A stretch of 64,000 nt of DNA from Porodaedalea pini (GCA_002794775.1 NBAY01000021.1:62001-126000), one strand, 5' to 3'; shown: positions 49,601 to 60,679, numbered from the stretch's first letter. The notes: generated from the sequence alone by a model not told the origin. Numbers and translations are program-made.

Positions 49601-50523
49601 TTGTGGAGGAAAGTCCTGGCGAAGGAAGATATAGAGTTCTGAAAGGAAAATAATAAGTCATCCAGCGACTGAGTCGAATGGATGTTTTGAAGATCGAAAG
49701 AGAACAACTGTGAATCGCAGAACTCGGAAATGAAAGTCGGCAAATCATGAGAACGGATAGAACGAAGGGGGGGTTGGGGGGGAGCGTTAAGAATATTCAG
49801 GCTGAACGAGAACGTAATGGGAAAATGATCAGAAGAAACGATGAGGGAAGGGTCTGCAATAATAATTGATTCGGAAATTTCAGACGAAAATTCATCAGAT
49901 GTGAGGATAAGGTCGATAATAGACCGGCTGTTAGTGGACCGGTTGAAATAGGTGGGTTGGTCAGAAGGGTTACAGACGATGAGGCCAGCCTCATTGATCC
50001 AGTCAGTTAAAATGCTGGATCTGCTGAAATAGGCTGATTGGTCTGGAAAAGACCACAAAGCTGAGTGGCGGTTAAAATCGCCAACAAAAATATTGGAAGG
50101 AGAACGGAGAAGGGGTAAATCCAATTCGAATTCATGTTGGGAAGGGGAGTTGTAAACGTTCCAAAGTAGAATTGGGGTAGGGAGGTCTCTGGAAATGGAG
50201 ATGACGGAAACACAAGGGGAAGGATTGGGGGTTTGAAAGAAAGAGACCCGGTGTATTAAACGGGAGTGAACGTAGGTGCAACATCGGGGTTTCCCCGGAC
50301 ATGGAGGGAGAAATGCAGTATAGGGCGCATAGTTGCGGGAGTCAAAAGCCTGCGTACCGGAAGGATCAGATTTGGAAGGAATGATGCGCTGAATGACCGG
50401 GATCTCCTGGAGACAAACAATGTCCGGTGCATGAAGAGTAGATGAAAATGAGCGAAACAGAAAGTCAAAAGAGGGTTCGGAACTGCGAAGATTGAGGGAA
50501 AGAACAGATATTTTTTCAGTCAT
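46693..50523 (-). CDS. LINE ORF2: APE endonuclease, RT, RNase H (one in-frame TGA)
   Basis: Start MTEKISVLSLN at 50523; ATGA overlap with the end of ORF1. The endonuclease has CLQEIP, VGDFNRHSALW, SIIDLIL and SSDHFPITF, all the APE-type motifs. A TGA at 49597-49599 separates it from RT in the same frame (HK-stop-KPRTYFGPNSWW), so either one nonsense mutation (CGA to TGA fits) or readthrough. RT shows FRPISLV, LTVDIQGFFDN, GVPQGSPLSPLI and the catalytic YMDD (near 48460). RNase H has IFTDGSI, EEQEALIAAL, IVTDSLN and WLPSHKGVLGNSKAD. A C-terminal CCHC finger (CPDPLCVKHDVHHILNVC) is present. About 1,276 codons in all. Confidence 0.88.
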
Positions 50524-52768
50524 AAGAATTAATAGGGGGAACGATAATTGCGACGGGCAGGGCAATCCGATGATCGCGCGCTGTGATTACCCTGGCAATT
50601 AATACACACAAAGCAAAATGATCGCATTGTAAGTTGTTGGCCGCGGTGCACGGGGCGCATTTGGCGACGTGGACGGCGGTACGGTGAGTTTCAGAACAGA
50701 TAGCGCAACGCGCTACTGACCGGCATTTTGACGCGGCGTGTCCAAGACGATGGCAATTGTCGCACTGATTAATTGTAGGGCGTGCTTTCATCTCCTCTAG
50801 ACGACGAATAACACCAAAGACCGGGACGGATCGATTGCCGTGGAGGAAGAAGTGGTCGAACGAGAGGCGATCGGGGTCCTTCATTACGACTGAGACATTG
50901 CAGAAATCTCGCTCGTTGAGACGTTCGGGCGACGACATAAATCTGGGAGGGAACATGAATTCGCGTCCTTCAAACTGTGGAAGTGCCGAGATCTCCGAAA
51001 GGAGGTCACTCTCGCTGTAGATCAGTTTGGAGTCTCTGTCATAAACAGGGACACCGGGGATGACCATTTTAAATTGGGGGGATGGAATAAATGGTTTAGC
51101 CCCGCTGATGTTGATGATGCGCCCGAGTTGGGTAGCGAGAGAGGGGTAGTTAGCATCAAAGTCAGCTCGGATATTGGTGAACGAAATAAGGAGGTTGCTG
51201 TTCGAGGTATACTCGACGTTCAACACAACCAGATGTTTGAATAGAGGGTTGCCCTTCAGGCCAGCCCTTACGGAGTTTTTGACTGATTGAGTCAATGGGC
51301 GAACTGCAAGGTCCCCGGGAAGGGAGAAATAGACGCGTTTTATGTTGGATGAACAAATATTAACCGATCCGTTAGATCGGTTGACCGGCACTGTCGAGAT
51401 CTCCCCGTCAGGGTTCTCGGTAGTGTGACGTAACACCTTGGTTGGGGTTGTCTTAGCCTTCTTCTGGGCAGCTTTCGCATAAGTGACAGTGGTGAACCCG
51501 TCTTTGTTGGTACCAACGGACTCGACTTTCGGGTGATAAACAGTGGTGTTGCCTGGTCTGGGGGCGTTGTGTGCCGAGTGAGCATAGCCATCCGGTGCGT
51601 AGATGATACCTTCGGCGCTCATGCGATAGCCGGATCCAGGGATGCGCGTATTGGCGATGGCGGTGGCATAATCGGTCTTCCCGTTCTTTGGGGTTTGGAT
51701 CCGTTGTTTGGCAATAGGGGGGTCAGGGGGGAACCGGTTGTCGTGTACGAAGCGAACACCGATAGGGTCAGGGAGAATTTTGGCCTGCGGCTTGTTAGTA
51801 GTAAAGTTGGGCTTGGGGCCAGCGGAAGGAAGGGAAGAGCGAGTCAACTGTTTTTCGAGGTTATTAGTTTTATCCAAAAGCGAAGAGACGAGAGATGTGA
51901 GAGACTGAATCGAACGAGACATAGAAGACATGTCGTCAGCAATTTGCTGGTCGCGGATGGACTGGGCTGAAAGTTGAATATCGTCGAAAACATGTTTAAA
52001 ATCAGGGGAATGGATACGATAAGAAGAATGGAAGGCCTGAAGACCCTCGTTGGCTTTATTTTCTTTGATAGTTTCGTCGTCAAAGTTGTGTGCCTTGCTA
52101 ACCCAGGATACGAGGTTAGACGCCACATCGGCGAGGACTTTGCCGGCCCGGATCGGGTCTTCGTGCCACGGTGTAGGAGAGGTCCAGGAAGGCTGGTTAA
52201 TAAGCACGGAAATGTGATCGATGGTTTCCTTAGTCAAATGCGTGAATGAGGAAGAGACACGTTCGGCGATTTGCGGGTCTTCATATTCCGTGATTGACCG
52301 GTCGTCCATATCGTCGTCGACCTGGGGGGCTTGGCTCGAGTTGGGGACATAGAGGTCATCAGCTTCCATGTCTACGATATCATCGATACGTTGGGGTGGT
52401 TGAAGTGCATGGTGCTCTTCTTCCGAGTTGGAGCGTTTGAGCGATGGCTGTGACTCGATGTTGGGAGTGGGGGGAAGCTCCCCTTGTTTACGCAGGGCGG
52501 CTGCATGGGCGTCCGCCTCGACATCGGGGGACCAATTGGCCCGATTCCTCGTAACAGCAATGCAGACGGCTTCGTTGTGGTTGTAGGTCTTGTCGCGACC
52601 ACAAACGATGCACAGTTTATCTTTGCCGCTAACACAGCTGCGGCTGTGATAGGGGAGATCCGATTTACACTCCTCACACTTGGTGGGGTCCTTGGGATTG
52701 GCAAGGGAGATAGACGACTTTGTTTTATTGAGAGACGCTTTAGCTCTGGTCAGCATTTTGCTGTCCAT
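50516..52768 (-). CDS. LINE ORF1, gag-like nucleic-acid-binding protein, 750 aa
   Basis: The start is taken at MDSKMLTRAKASL (52768). The frame is open back to 53005, but that part overlaps the oppositely oriented kinase-like gene and is probably not translated. The N-terminal part has paired cysteines (CEEC, CVSGKDKLCIVC). The middle is acidic, then helical (SLTSLVSSLLDKTNNLEKQL), which may allow self-association. The C-terminus has a retroviral-type knuckle CDNCHRLGHAASKC and further Cys/His motifs (CAICSETHRTAVH). It would coat the element RNA. It ends SYD-stop with the stop overlapping the ORF2 start. Confidence 0.88.
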   Translation of the reverse strand: MDSKMLTRAKASLNKTKSSISLANPKDPTKCEECKSDLPYHSRSCVSGKDKLCIVCGRDKTYNHNEAVCIAVTRNRANWSPDVEADAHAAALRKQGELPPTPNIESQPSLKRSNSEEEHHALQPPQRIDDIVDMEADDLYVPNSSQAPQVDDDMDDRSITEYEDPQIAERVSSSFTHLTKETIDHISVLINQPSWTSPTPWHEDPIRAGKVLADVASNLVSWVSKAHNFDDETIKENKANEGLQAFHSSYRIHSPDFKHVFDDIQLSAQSIRDQQIADDMSSMSRSIQSLTSLVSSLLDKTNNLEKQLTRSSLPSAGPKPNFTTNKPQAKILPDPIGVRFVHDNRFPPDPPIAKQRIQTPKNGKTDYATAIANTRIPGSGYRMSAEGIIYAPDGYAHSAHNAPRPGNTTVYHPKVESVGTNKDGFTTVTYAKAAQKKAKTTPTKVLRHTTENPDGEISTVPVNRSNGSVNICSSNIKRVYFSLPGDLAVRPLTQSVKNSVRAGLKGNPLFKHLVVLNVEYTSNSNLLISFTNIRADFDANYPSLATQLGRIINISGAKPFIPSPQFKMVIPGVPVYDRDSKLIYSESDLLSEISALPQFEGREFMFPPRFMSSPERLNERDFCNVSVVMKDPDRLSFDHFFLHGNRSVPVFGVIRRLEEMKARPTINQCDNCHRLGHAASKCRSVARCAICSETHRTAVHVAKCAPCTAANNLQCDHFALCVLIARVITARDHRIALPVAIIVPPINSYD

Positions 52769-52910
52769 AGCAGAGGAGAGAGAAGACGAGTAGACAACAA
52801 GATTCCCACGGTGTAGCTGGTGGCAGTAGGAGATCAAGAGGTGGAGGCTGTGCTCATACGTCGACACGGCAGTAGTCAAGTCGCTTGCAATCTCCGACAG
52901 TTCTGGGTCT

Positions 52911-54396
52911 ATGGCAAGCTCAAGACATTCCACGGCTAGGACATCTCCTGAACCAAGTGCAAAATTCGAGAAACTCACTGCGCATGAACTTTGGTGGAAG
53001 GACAAGAGTGGGTTTCTTGAATCGCAGGGTTATCGCTTGCGACCTCGCTTCCAGCCCGGATGGGTGCCATCGTGGCTTGACACTGGCAAAAGCCCTTTGG
53101 ATTTTGAAGATGCTCGATTTCATATGGAGAGTATAAGCTCTAATTTTTGTATGCCCGGAAAAAAAGAATTGACTCTTTCTTATAGATTGAAAAGGTTATG
53201 GATGCTACGAGGTTGAGCGATGGCCGTCAGGTTGCACTTAAGTCAGTCCGACGCAATAGCAATGAACTCAGAATAGCTCAAATGCTTTCCTCGGCGGAGG
53301 CCTTGCAAGACTCTCTAAACCACTGTGTACCTATTCTGGGCTGTTTTGGCGACTGGCGAACTCCAGGGTCGACGTTTATTGTAATGCCACTACTTCACAA
53401 ATTCAATCGACCAAAATTTTCTACAGTATGTGAAGTGGTAGACTTCATTCAGCAGACTCTAGAGGTAAATAATCTCCCCTAAAGTCTGGCTTAAATGTTA
53501 AGCACAGCTTTTGCAGGGTCTTCTGTACATCCATAGGCGCGGAGTTGCACATCGGTAGGCTGACAGTAATTAAGCATCATCAGTAGATGCTAAGATTTCC
53601 TGTATTAGCGACTTGAGCGGTCCAAACATCATGATGGACGGAGCCGCTTTGTACCCCGACGGAAGTCATTCTGATCCATCATGGCGCTATCTACTACCCG
53701 ATCGTTATAATATGGCCAGGACGTTGACTCGGAGCGAAGTCGATAAAGTCACCTATTACTTTGTTGATTTTGGTATATCCTCATACTTTGATGACCCCTT
53801 GAGCCCCGCCTTGTCACTGGGATTGACGGTCTCGACCGGGAAGTACCAGAGCTATCTCTGACGAAGCCGTATGATCCGTTTGCCGTGGACATCTTTACCC
53901 TAGGAAATACCTACAAGAAAGCTTTCAGTGTACGTCCATCTTGTCTATGATAGGTCTATTCTGAACCCGGGATATTTAGCCATATCTGAACCTAGACTTC
54001 CTTGCACCTCTCGTGGAAGAGATGACGGATAGCATTCCAGAGGAACGCCCAACAGCAGAAGAGGCCTTGGCTCTGTTCCATGATCTGAAGCATGATGTGG
54101 AAGGTGCTTCACTAAGCAAACGTCTCCGTCCTGTGAATGAGCCGATTATGGTACATTACATGCATGAGCTTTCTGCTTCTTGGCAATCAATCTCAGGTGC
54201 AATGCGAGAAGTCCTCTGTGAGTCTTTTGATCACACACACACTGATCTCGCAACTCATTTTATTATTTTAGCTCCTTTAAATCTTGCATATGTTACGATC
54301 CCAGTGGGTGTCTCTGTTCTTATTCTCTTTCGTGGCCACCATCGCATCCTCGATCGAGTTCGAGAATTATTTTCCCTCTTCAGTGGAACTCGAAGT
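52911..54396 (+). pseudogene. Fungal-specific kinase-like gene with a frameshift
   Basis: Exon 1 (52911-53130) gives the family N-terminus (LTAHELWWKDKSGFLESQGY, RPRFQPGWVPSWL). Later exons give VMDATRLSDGRQVALKSV with the lysine, GCFGDW, YIHRRGVAHR joined across a 55-bp intron to DLSGPNIMMD, YYFVDFGISSYF, then VPELSLTKPYDPFAVDIFTLG, PEERPTAEEALALF and a C-terminal hydrophobic segment (YVTIPVGVSVLILF). HRD and DFG are intact. One C appears missing in the C-run at 53803-53808: the frame shifts exactly where LVTGIDGLDREVPELS should follow. The first intron phase also does not fit a consensus donor. So it is a pseudogene, or the sequence has one or two errors. The LINE ends within about 140 bp of its start codon. 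Confidence 0.75.
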
Positions 54397-54399
54397 TAA

Positions 54400-55824
54400 A
54401 CAATTTGGGGGCCATGTTCCCTTGTTCCTATCCATCTTTCGGAGTTCTTGTGTAGTATATATGTACGTTTGTTCGACTTCCTTTGTACATATTCTGGGTG
54501 TCAAACGAGATCACGAAGCGCATCCTGGTTTTCATTTTCTATATAAATAACCAAATAGAATGCTACTTGCGGTGGCCTGAAGTTCGGTGCGGCGTTTTTT
54601 TTCGTAGTGGCGAAGACGTACCACATGAAACTCCAGCTCGCTTAAAAGATACGCAGCTACTGAAGAAGTGCTTGGCAAGTTATAAAAACGGTACCTAATC
54701 CGACAAAAAATGATACAAGGAGAAATGTGTGCGGTTGGCAACGTGGTATATCGATAAGGTTCTCGATAAATTTTCGTGAAGATACGAGCTAGTTGAGTAT
54801 GAGTCGGTGGAAAGGGTGTGGACTGGTAAAGAATAGAATCAAGTTCTTCACGTCGAGACCCTCTGTCACGGAGGGGGCACGTCTTGACGATTGCAAATAC
54901 GGAACTAAAAAGGTCCTGCTTGAGTTCGATGGAAGGCAAGTGCGATGATGAGTTTGAGTTCAGTATTCTCGAGCGAGAGTGTGTGTTTGCTTCCCACCAA
55001 TAAGAGTCAGAAACGATTTGCGTATGAGCAATCGACTATGGAAAGTCAACACGCAGCACCTTGGTTCATTCAAGACCATATCCCTAGGCGTCCACGCTAC
55101 GTTGATCGTCATGCTTTCTTCACAATTACTCCAGTGAGGTCAAGGTTATGGTCCGTATATGAAGATCCCATGCGTACCGAAACTGCAATCTGACCACAGA
55201 TTAGGGTCCTTTTTCCTACCCAATCCGACACTGGAATGCTCGCATCGCCGCCCACGCTGCTTGTCAGCCTTAGGTCCTGGGTGCACAGTTATATGCAATA
55301 TTTGCGGATTTCGACAAAGCACGAGAGGTGACCATCGCTGTAACTTGCCAGTCTGCCAGAGATGCGTGAGCCGCGGCTGCCGTTTCGCGACGCCGCGTGA
55401 CAATTTGAATAGCGAGCTCTGCCACGACTCGAAGCTATCGACGAAATCCTTATATGTATCAATCATATCAATCCGCACCCAGAAACGTGTAAGTATTTGT
55501 GGTTGGTGAAGGTAAGGCTTGTTCTTTATTATTAGAAGTGCTGAAAACGCGAAAACAAGCCTTATGCATAGAAGTTCGTTCAAATTCTTCGAAGGAATGG
55601 TAGCAAGGCGGCAAATGATCTGGCAGGGGGTTGTTCACTCTCCTTGCCAACATCAAAGTCGCAAATGCCAAGGCCTCGGTAGCGTGATCGGGCAACTTGA
55701 ACTGAGTGCGTGCCTCACGTTCAGTCTGTGAGTGCGGAAACTCACATGGGCCTCTGCTTGTCTGTACTTGAGGCGGACGGCCGCTCACGTCTTTCTCTCA
55801 GATACCTTGCATCACCCGAAGTGA
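54400..55824. other. Region with unassigned ORFs
   Basis: No gene recognised with confidence. Minus-strand frames at 54532-54939 (135 codons) and 55468-55788 (106 codons, with AFATLMLARRVNNPLPDHLP) and a Cys-containing plus frame at 55159-55509 (CNICGFRQS, CQRCVSRGC) are possible exons. No combination of them looks like a known family to me. Confidence 0.4.
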
Positions 55825-55899
55825 GTGAATGAGCTTTTCTCCGTTTCTGCGTCCTATACGACATCGCTCATTATTGTGTCTAGCCAGCTTTTGATCAAG

Positions 55900-57719
55900 A
55901 TGGTGGTGCCGCCCACCCAGGTTGCCAATCTGGGACTGTCTATCGTATCTGCCACTATTCGCGCAGGCCCTTCTGTCAACTCATTTTTTACCGCCCGCTC
56001 CAGTGCAGATGAGCATATGGCTGAGTATAATCGAGCAAAAGGCTCCATGAGCTTCTGGGAATACCTCGCTGAAGAGCATTCTCGCGCCAGAAACAGGAAC
56101 GATCGAGCAAGGTCCAGCCTCACCTCCGCCTTTGCAGACCTTCGAGCCTCGTTTTCAGACTACGAAAAGCAAGTTACGAAATGGAATCGCTGTGTCGGCT
56201 CCGACTTTACCGACACGACAGAATGTCAGTCGACATTGACGAAGGGCCACGTGGTTCAACCTATTGCTATTGAAAGCGAGAAGACCGCTGCGGAAGGAGG
56301 GCCTCGACGCAAGGTGAGCCAAGCTTTCGCTGCACGCAAACTATACCCTAAAGAAGCGTTCCTAAGCGAATCGCCCCCGTAAGTCGGGCCAAATACGCGT
56401 TCTCTGGAGACAAAAAGATTGCTCGATGTGCGGCGCGTTACAGAAGAAACGAGAAGATTTTGTTTGCATATATTTCTGCATTGGCTTCGACCTTTGGCCA
56501 AATTGACGTGCCGAATATCCCTTCTGCCCCGGGGGCTGTTCCCGCTCTCATTCGATTCATCGCCTTGGCTAAGAAGCGTGTCGAGACAAACGCAGACATC
56601 GTCATTATCAAAGGCGCTAATCGTTCGAAGTACCAGTTATCCAATGATCGATTCCTCATTGATCCCAAAACCGGCTTCACCAAGCTATACGAGCTTGCCA
56701 TTCAACAAGGTGATCTGCGCCTCAAGGAAGGAAACGAGAGCGTCCCGGGATTGCAGACCTATGAAAATTGCATCATCGTCAAGCGCAGTGGAGGCAGCCT
56801 TGAAGAGTCACTCAATCTTGCTCGCCTTTTCGCCGAGGATCCTGCGGATAAGTTTTCGAGGGGATTCTTTTCCGACCCTCCGGATGGGGCCATGTTACGC
56901 TGCTGTGCCGTGTTTTGCAAAAATTCGGAATGCGATATTTTATTCAGGACTCCGGAGGGTTGCTCCTTGCAGACGCTTCGTCAGCTTCTCCCCACTTCTA
57001 GCAACTCAGGCCCTTCCGTATCAAAGGCGGACCGCGCTAAATTTTCGATCCGTCTGGCCACCTCCGTCCTCGTTGTTCACTCCCTCGGACTCGTCCACAA
57101 GCGTATCCATCCAGAAACCATTCTTGTGGCGGATAAGCAGCTGCACTTGGGCAATAGTCGTCGCTGTCTAGGATATCCGTATCTTGCAGCCTTTCAGGGT
57201 GTGAGGTCCGACGTCGGTATTTCGCTGAAAAAGTCAGAAGTCGACGCATACATACTGCGGGGTATCTACTTCCATCCTCGCGATCAATGCGAGTCGGAAT
57301 ATCGCGCAGAAAGATATAGCATGGAAGATGATATCTACAGCTTAGGTGTCTGCCTATTCGAGATCGCGCTGTGGAGGTCCTTGCTTATATGGAACGAGGA
57401 AGCAAAGGACTACGTTTACGATGATTCGTTTATCCCCTTATCGGATCACAAAGTGTGGCCTGGCGCAACGCTGAAGGATAGGGCGAAAGCAAAGCTGGAG
57501 ATGCTTGTCACAGAGGCAAACAAGCGGATACCTGATGTACTAGGGCATGAGTTTGCGGAGGTTGTCGTGTCATGTCTGACTGTTGGGTACGACGCAAATC
57601 CGCTCAGAAAGGCATACGATACCTTCCGAGACGAGGATGTAGATGATCCTGTTGCTTTGAAATACCTTGAATTTGTTCTCTCCAAGCTCCGTCGTATTCA
57701 TGAGTTGTACGAGAAGTAG
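55900..57719 (+). CDS. HeLo-type N-terminus fused to a pseudokinase
   Basis: Two exons: 55900-56313 and 56367-57719, joined by a 53-bp intron (GTGAGC...CTAAG) that restores the frame into RIAPVSRAKYAFSG. ATG 55900 (MVVPPTQVANLGLS) is preferred; an in-frame ATG at 55825 would add 25 residues. The N-terminal region is helical and resembles HeLo-like, prion-inhibition-and-propagation domains. The C-terminal part has the fungal pseudokinase signature: SVLVVHSLGLVHKRIHPETIL stands where HRD and the catalytic loop belong, there is no DFG, and YSMEDDIYSLGVCLFEIALW is kept. Catalysis is not expected. In filamentous fungi such proteins are linked to incompatibility and regulated cell death; here that role is inference. 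No stop or frameshift. Confidence 0.72.
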
Positions 57720-57842
57720 AATCTGTACTTACCATCCTCATGCTTCTTGCGTCCTAATCCTATGCCTAAAAATGACATTTGCATTTCCGAAGACAGAGCT
57801 TTTGATTTTTTCAACGTACTACATTACTGCAGGACAAGCGTA

Positions 57843-59367
57843 TTAAGAGCATTCGTTCGCAAGTGCCAATAGTTGCAAATGTGCATCTTGCGCTGATATG
57901 CGACCCTCTTTTTTCTGCCAGCACGTCTCCATGAAACCGTAGAAACTATCCTCAACGTGCCTGAAAGCCATACGTGGAGTAGATTGCTGCTCTTCTCCCT
58001 TTATCGGATATTTGAATTCGCAGAGCATCGACTTGTAGCGTTCGGGCTTCAGCGGCTGCCATGGATCTTGCTCCTGTAGAATCTGGTTATGGTGGATATA
58101 CCGGTCAGCGAACCTCAAGGAAAGACAGACGGTACTCATACTTCTAGAAGCGTGCAGCCGAGGGCCCAGATATCGCCTGCGCCCGTCTCTGCATGCTGGG
58201 CCTGCGAATCGAGCAGATACTCTGGAGGAGCCCATCGATCTTCGTTCATTGTGCTCGACATACCACGAAGGAAATCTTCGTCCTCGAATATTTTAGAAGA
58301 TCCAAAATCTCCTAGGAGGCCAACAAAGCGCTCGCCAACATGTTCGATGAGTATGTTGCGCTAGAGGAGGAACATGTTCCAAATTCGTTGAATCCGGTAG
58401 GAGCGGTTGTACGTACTCCTTTAACGTCGCGATGTACCATTCCTAGGTTATGTACTTTGCAAGACTTCTCGTTAAGAGCTGTATGCCGAAGATCCGAGAT
58501 CTCACAACGCACAGAAATTAAGCGCCTTCGCAATATCGCTGGTCTGATTGATAGTATTAGTGCTGGTTCTGTCATATTTCACGGAGACTCACGATCAACA
58601 ATCTTTCTCTGTCGGAGAGGCTAGGGTTGGACGACTTCATGAGGAAAGACCGCACCGAGCCTTCGGCAACGTATCGTGAAATAAAGACTGGCATATGGGA
58701 ATCTTGATAGCTGTCCATAAGTCCGAATAGTTCGACGAAGTTGTTCTCTCGAGCTAGTCGTTGATTTCCAGAACATTTCTGCCAAATCACACTTTCACGC
58801 TTGTAGTACTAGTCATGTCGTGTGATTACTGTTCAGATAAAAGGATGCTCAGAGACACACCTGAAGAATTTTGTCAACACTCCGTCGGGCATTTAACTCG
58901 AATCTTTTCTCCTTTTCTTCCTGCTCCCTACTCTTCTTCTTTGACTTCACGGCGCGTGGCGGCTGAAAGCTTACTAACAGCTGGTCAATCCTGTCTTCCT
59001 TCAATATCTTTACTGCCACGACATCCACGCCAAGGTCTCTCTTGAAGTTTTGCCGCACATCGGCCGAGCTCTTTACATTGAATAAGTGAGTGCAAGATGA
59101 AACTTACATGATTCACTCACAGACATATACTGCACATCCTCCAATGCTATAGGGACAACAAACACTTCCGCAAATCTTCCTTGCCCAATCTTCCCTTTAT
59201 GAGACGGCTCTAGCGAACTTGCAGCAATCTTAGGAACACCGTATTCGTCGTGCAGTTCTTAGCAGGCGAGAAATGAGACTTTGCAAGTCGAAGGTGTAGA
59301 TTTTCTTACCCTTAAGGATAGCTTGTTTGGCTCTCAAAAAAACCTCCTTGCCGCCCTTAGTGGGCAT
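57843..59367 (-). CDS. Ser/Thr-type protein kinase
   Basis: Multi-exon minus-strand gene from ATG 59367 (MPTKGGKEVFLRAKQAIL). Motifs in order: KIGQGRFAEVFVV (glycine loop, near 59190), VVAVKILKED (ATP lysine, near 59015), a basic insert with a KSKKKSREQEEKEKR run, VFISRYVAEGSVRSFL (hinge), NLGMVHRDVKG joined across an intron to RNILIEHVG (catalytic loop, near 58430), LLGDFGSSKIF (near 58310), MNEDRWAPPEYL, GDIWALGCTLLE, and a C-lobe ending QLLALANECS at 57843. All catalytic residues are present, so it should be active. It converges with the pseudokinase gene, the two stops being about 120 bp apart. Subfamily and substrate are not clear. Confidence 0.8.
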
Positions 59368-60660
59368 GGCGGCATTTGTCGGGACTGTTGAAGGCGAGAC
59401 GGGGATGTGCGATACTTTCGGTCGATAACGTCTAGGCGATCCACGGACTTACGGTACCTTCGGGTTATATAGAAGTGAGTATATTTAGACAGAGTTTGTG
59501 AGAAGTTCTGTCACCTAGGTACTCGCCAGCTGACAGGACGTTAGATTCAAATCCATAAGCCCATTCGGATCCATAAGCGCCCATATTGATATATACTGAT
59601 GACAACTAGGTACCCACTCGGCTGCACAGGTTGGTTGACTTCTGGCTGACAGGAGATGTTCAACTTGGCAAGGACCTTTCAGCTAACCTATACGGCAGAG
59701 TGGATCCTAGGCAGTCTCGCAGGTCAATAAGGATGCTAGTTCGTTTTTCTCAGACGCCCAGCCAACTTGCTCCAATGGTTTGCTCTACCCGCGGAGACGG
59801 GGAAACCTGAGATAACGAAGGCTTCTCGCCTGAGGTAGCTGGCTTCTTCTGCACCTCATGATCAAGTTGAAATACGGACACCTTTTCAGTCGCTAATTGA
59901 GTAAATAGTGTTCATTAGACGTACGGCAAAAGGAGGATAGAGACGGACATGCCGTTCATTAGGTCACGGGTGGGTATACGTATGAACGTATCGAGCTAAC
60001 TCACGTCAAAAATCATTTTCGTTAGCCTACCGGGAGAGGAAATATTAGAGATAAGTAGCAGACTACAGTGTCACTACACATGAGGTGTTCAAGTTGTAGA
60101 GATTGAGAATCGGCTTACCGGAAGAAAAGATGGATTTCACAAGGAATCCGAGTAGCCGTAAACAAAATATAATTCGAAAGCAATATTAATGTGCCTTGAG
60201 GCACTTCGGGTCATTTCTTGCAGAAAGGAATGCGAAAGCAGCAGGCCGCACATAAAGCTTACGGAAGATAGTCACCTTCCCTCAATGGAGCAAGGTGAGA
60301 ATCACGTGACATTGTGGCCTTCTCTTCACCGGAAAAGCCACTTGAACATGTCCCCTCTCCTCGCCGCGAGACATGATGACAGCTGTTCTTACGACAACAG
60401 CCACACCGGCCGCGGTGAAGCCGACACAGAATACTCTTTTTGACTGGTTAAAGCCGCGACGTGGTGTTGCCATCACGCGTCTGAAGAATAATGGTTTCGC
60501 CATGGTCGTCGCGCTGCTCATTGCACAGCTGGCACCACTCGTTCCGTCGCCAACTACGTGTTTTTGGATGGCGTTCACGGGCGGGAAAGGAATGGCGCGT
60601 ACAATGCGGTGGTTATGTTGGATAGGCGGGCCACGTTCTTTTGGACTATTGCCGTTTTGT
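59368..60660. other. Intergenic region upstream of the POM34-like gene
   Basis: I see no recognised gene. ORFs on both strands at 60282-60794 and 60373-60675 overlap each other and have no family signature; one may include a 5' exon of the next gene. Confidence 0.4.
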
Positions 60661-60679
60661 GATCTGACGTCGTGAACCA

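Larger units (their letters stand above)
46693..52768 (-). mobile_element. Non-LTR retrotransposon (LINE), Tad1/I-like
   Basis: Two overlapping minus-strand ORFs, gag-like ORF1 and endonuclease-RT-RNase H ORF2. The limits given are those of the coding region. The 5' end lies between 52768 and about 52905, just upstream of the plus-strand kinase-like gene, and the 3' end lies between 46429 and 46692. I see no poly-A tail (it would be poly-T on the plus strand) and could not find a target duplication. An RNase H domain after RT is typical of the I and Tad1 groups. CpG content is normal, so it escaped, or has not yet met, the decay seen on the left. Confidence 0.9.

Noticed and set aside
52769..53005. 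Extension of LINE ORF1 to 53005
   Set aside because: The extension is antisense to the first exon of the kinase-like gene (52911-53130), which has clear family motifs, so the open frame there is probably chance.
56419..57171. Plus-strand ORF of 250 codons in another frame
   Set aside because: It overlaps the pseudokinase exon, which has recognisable family text; this frame has none.
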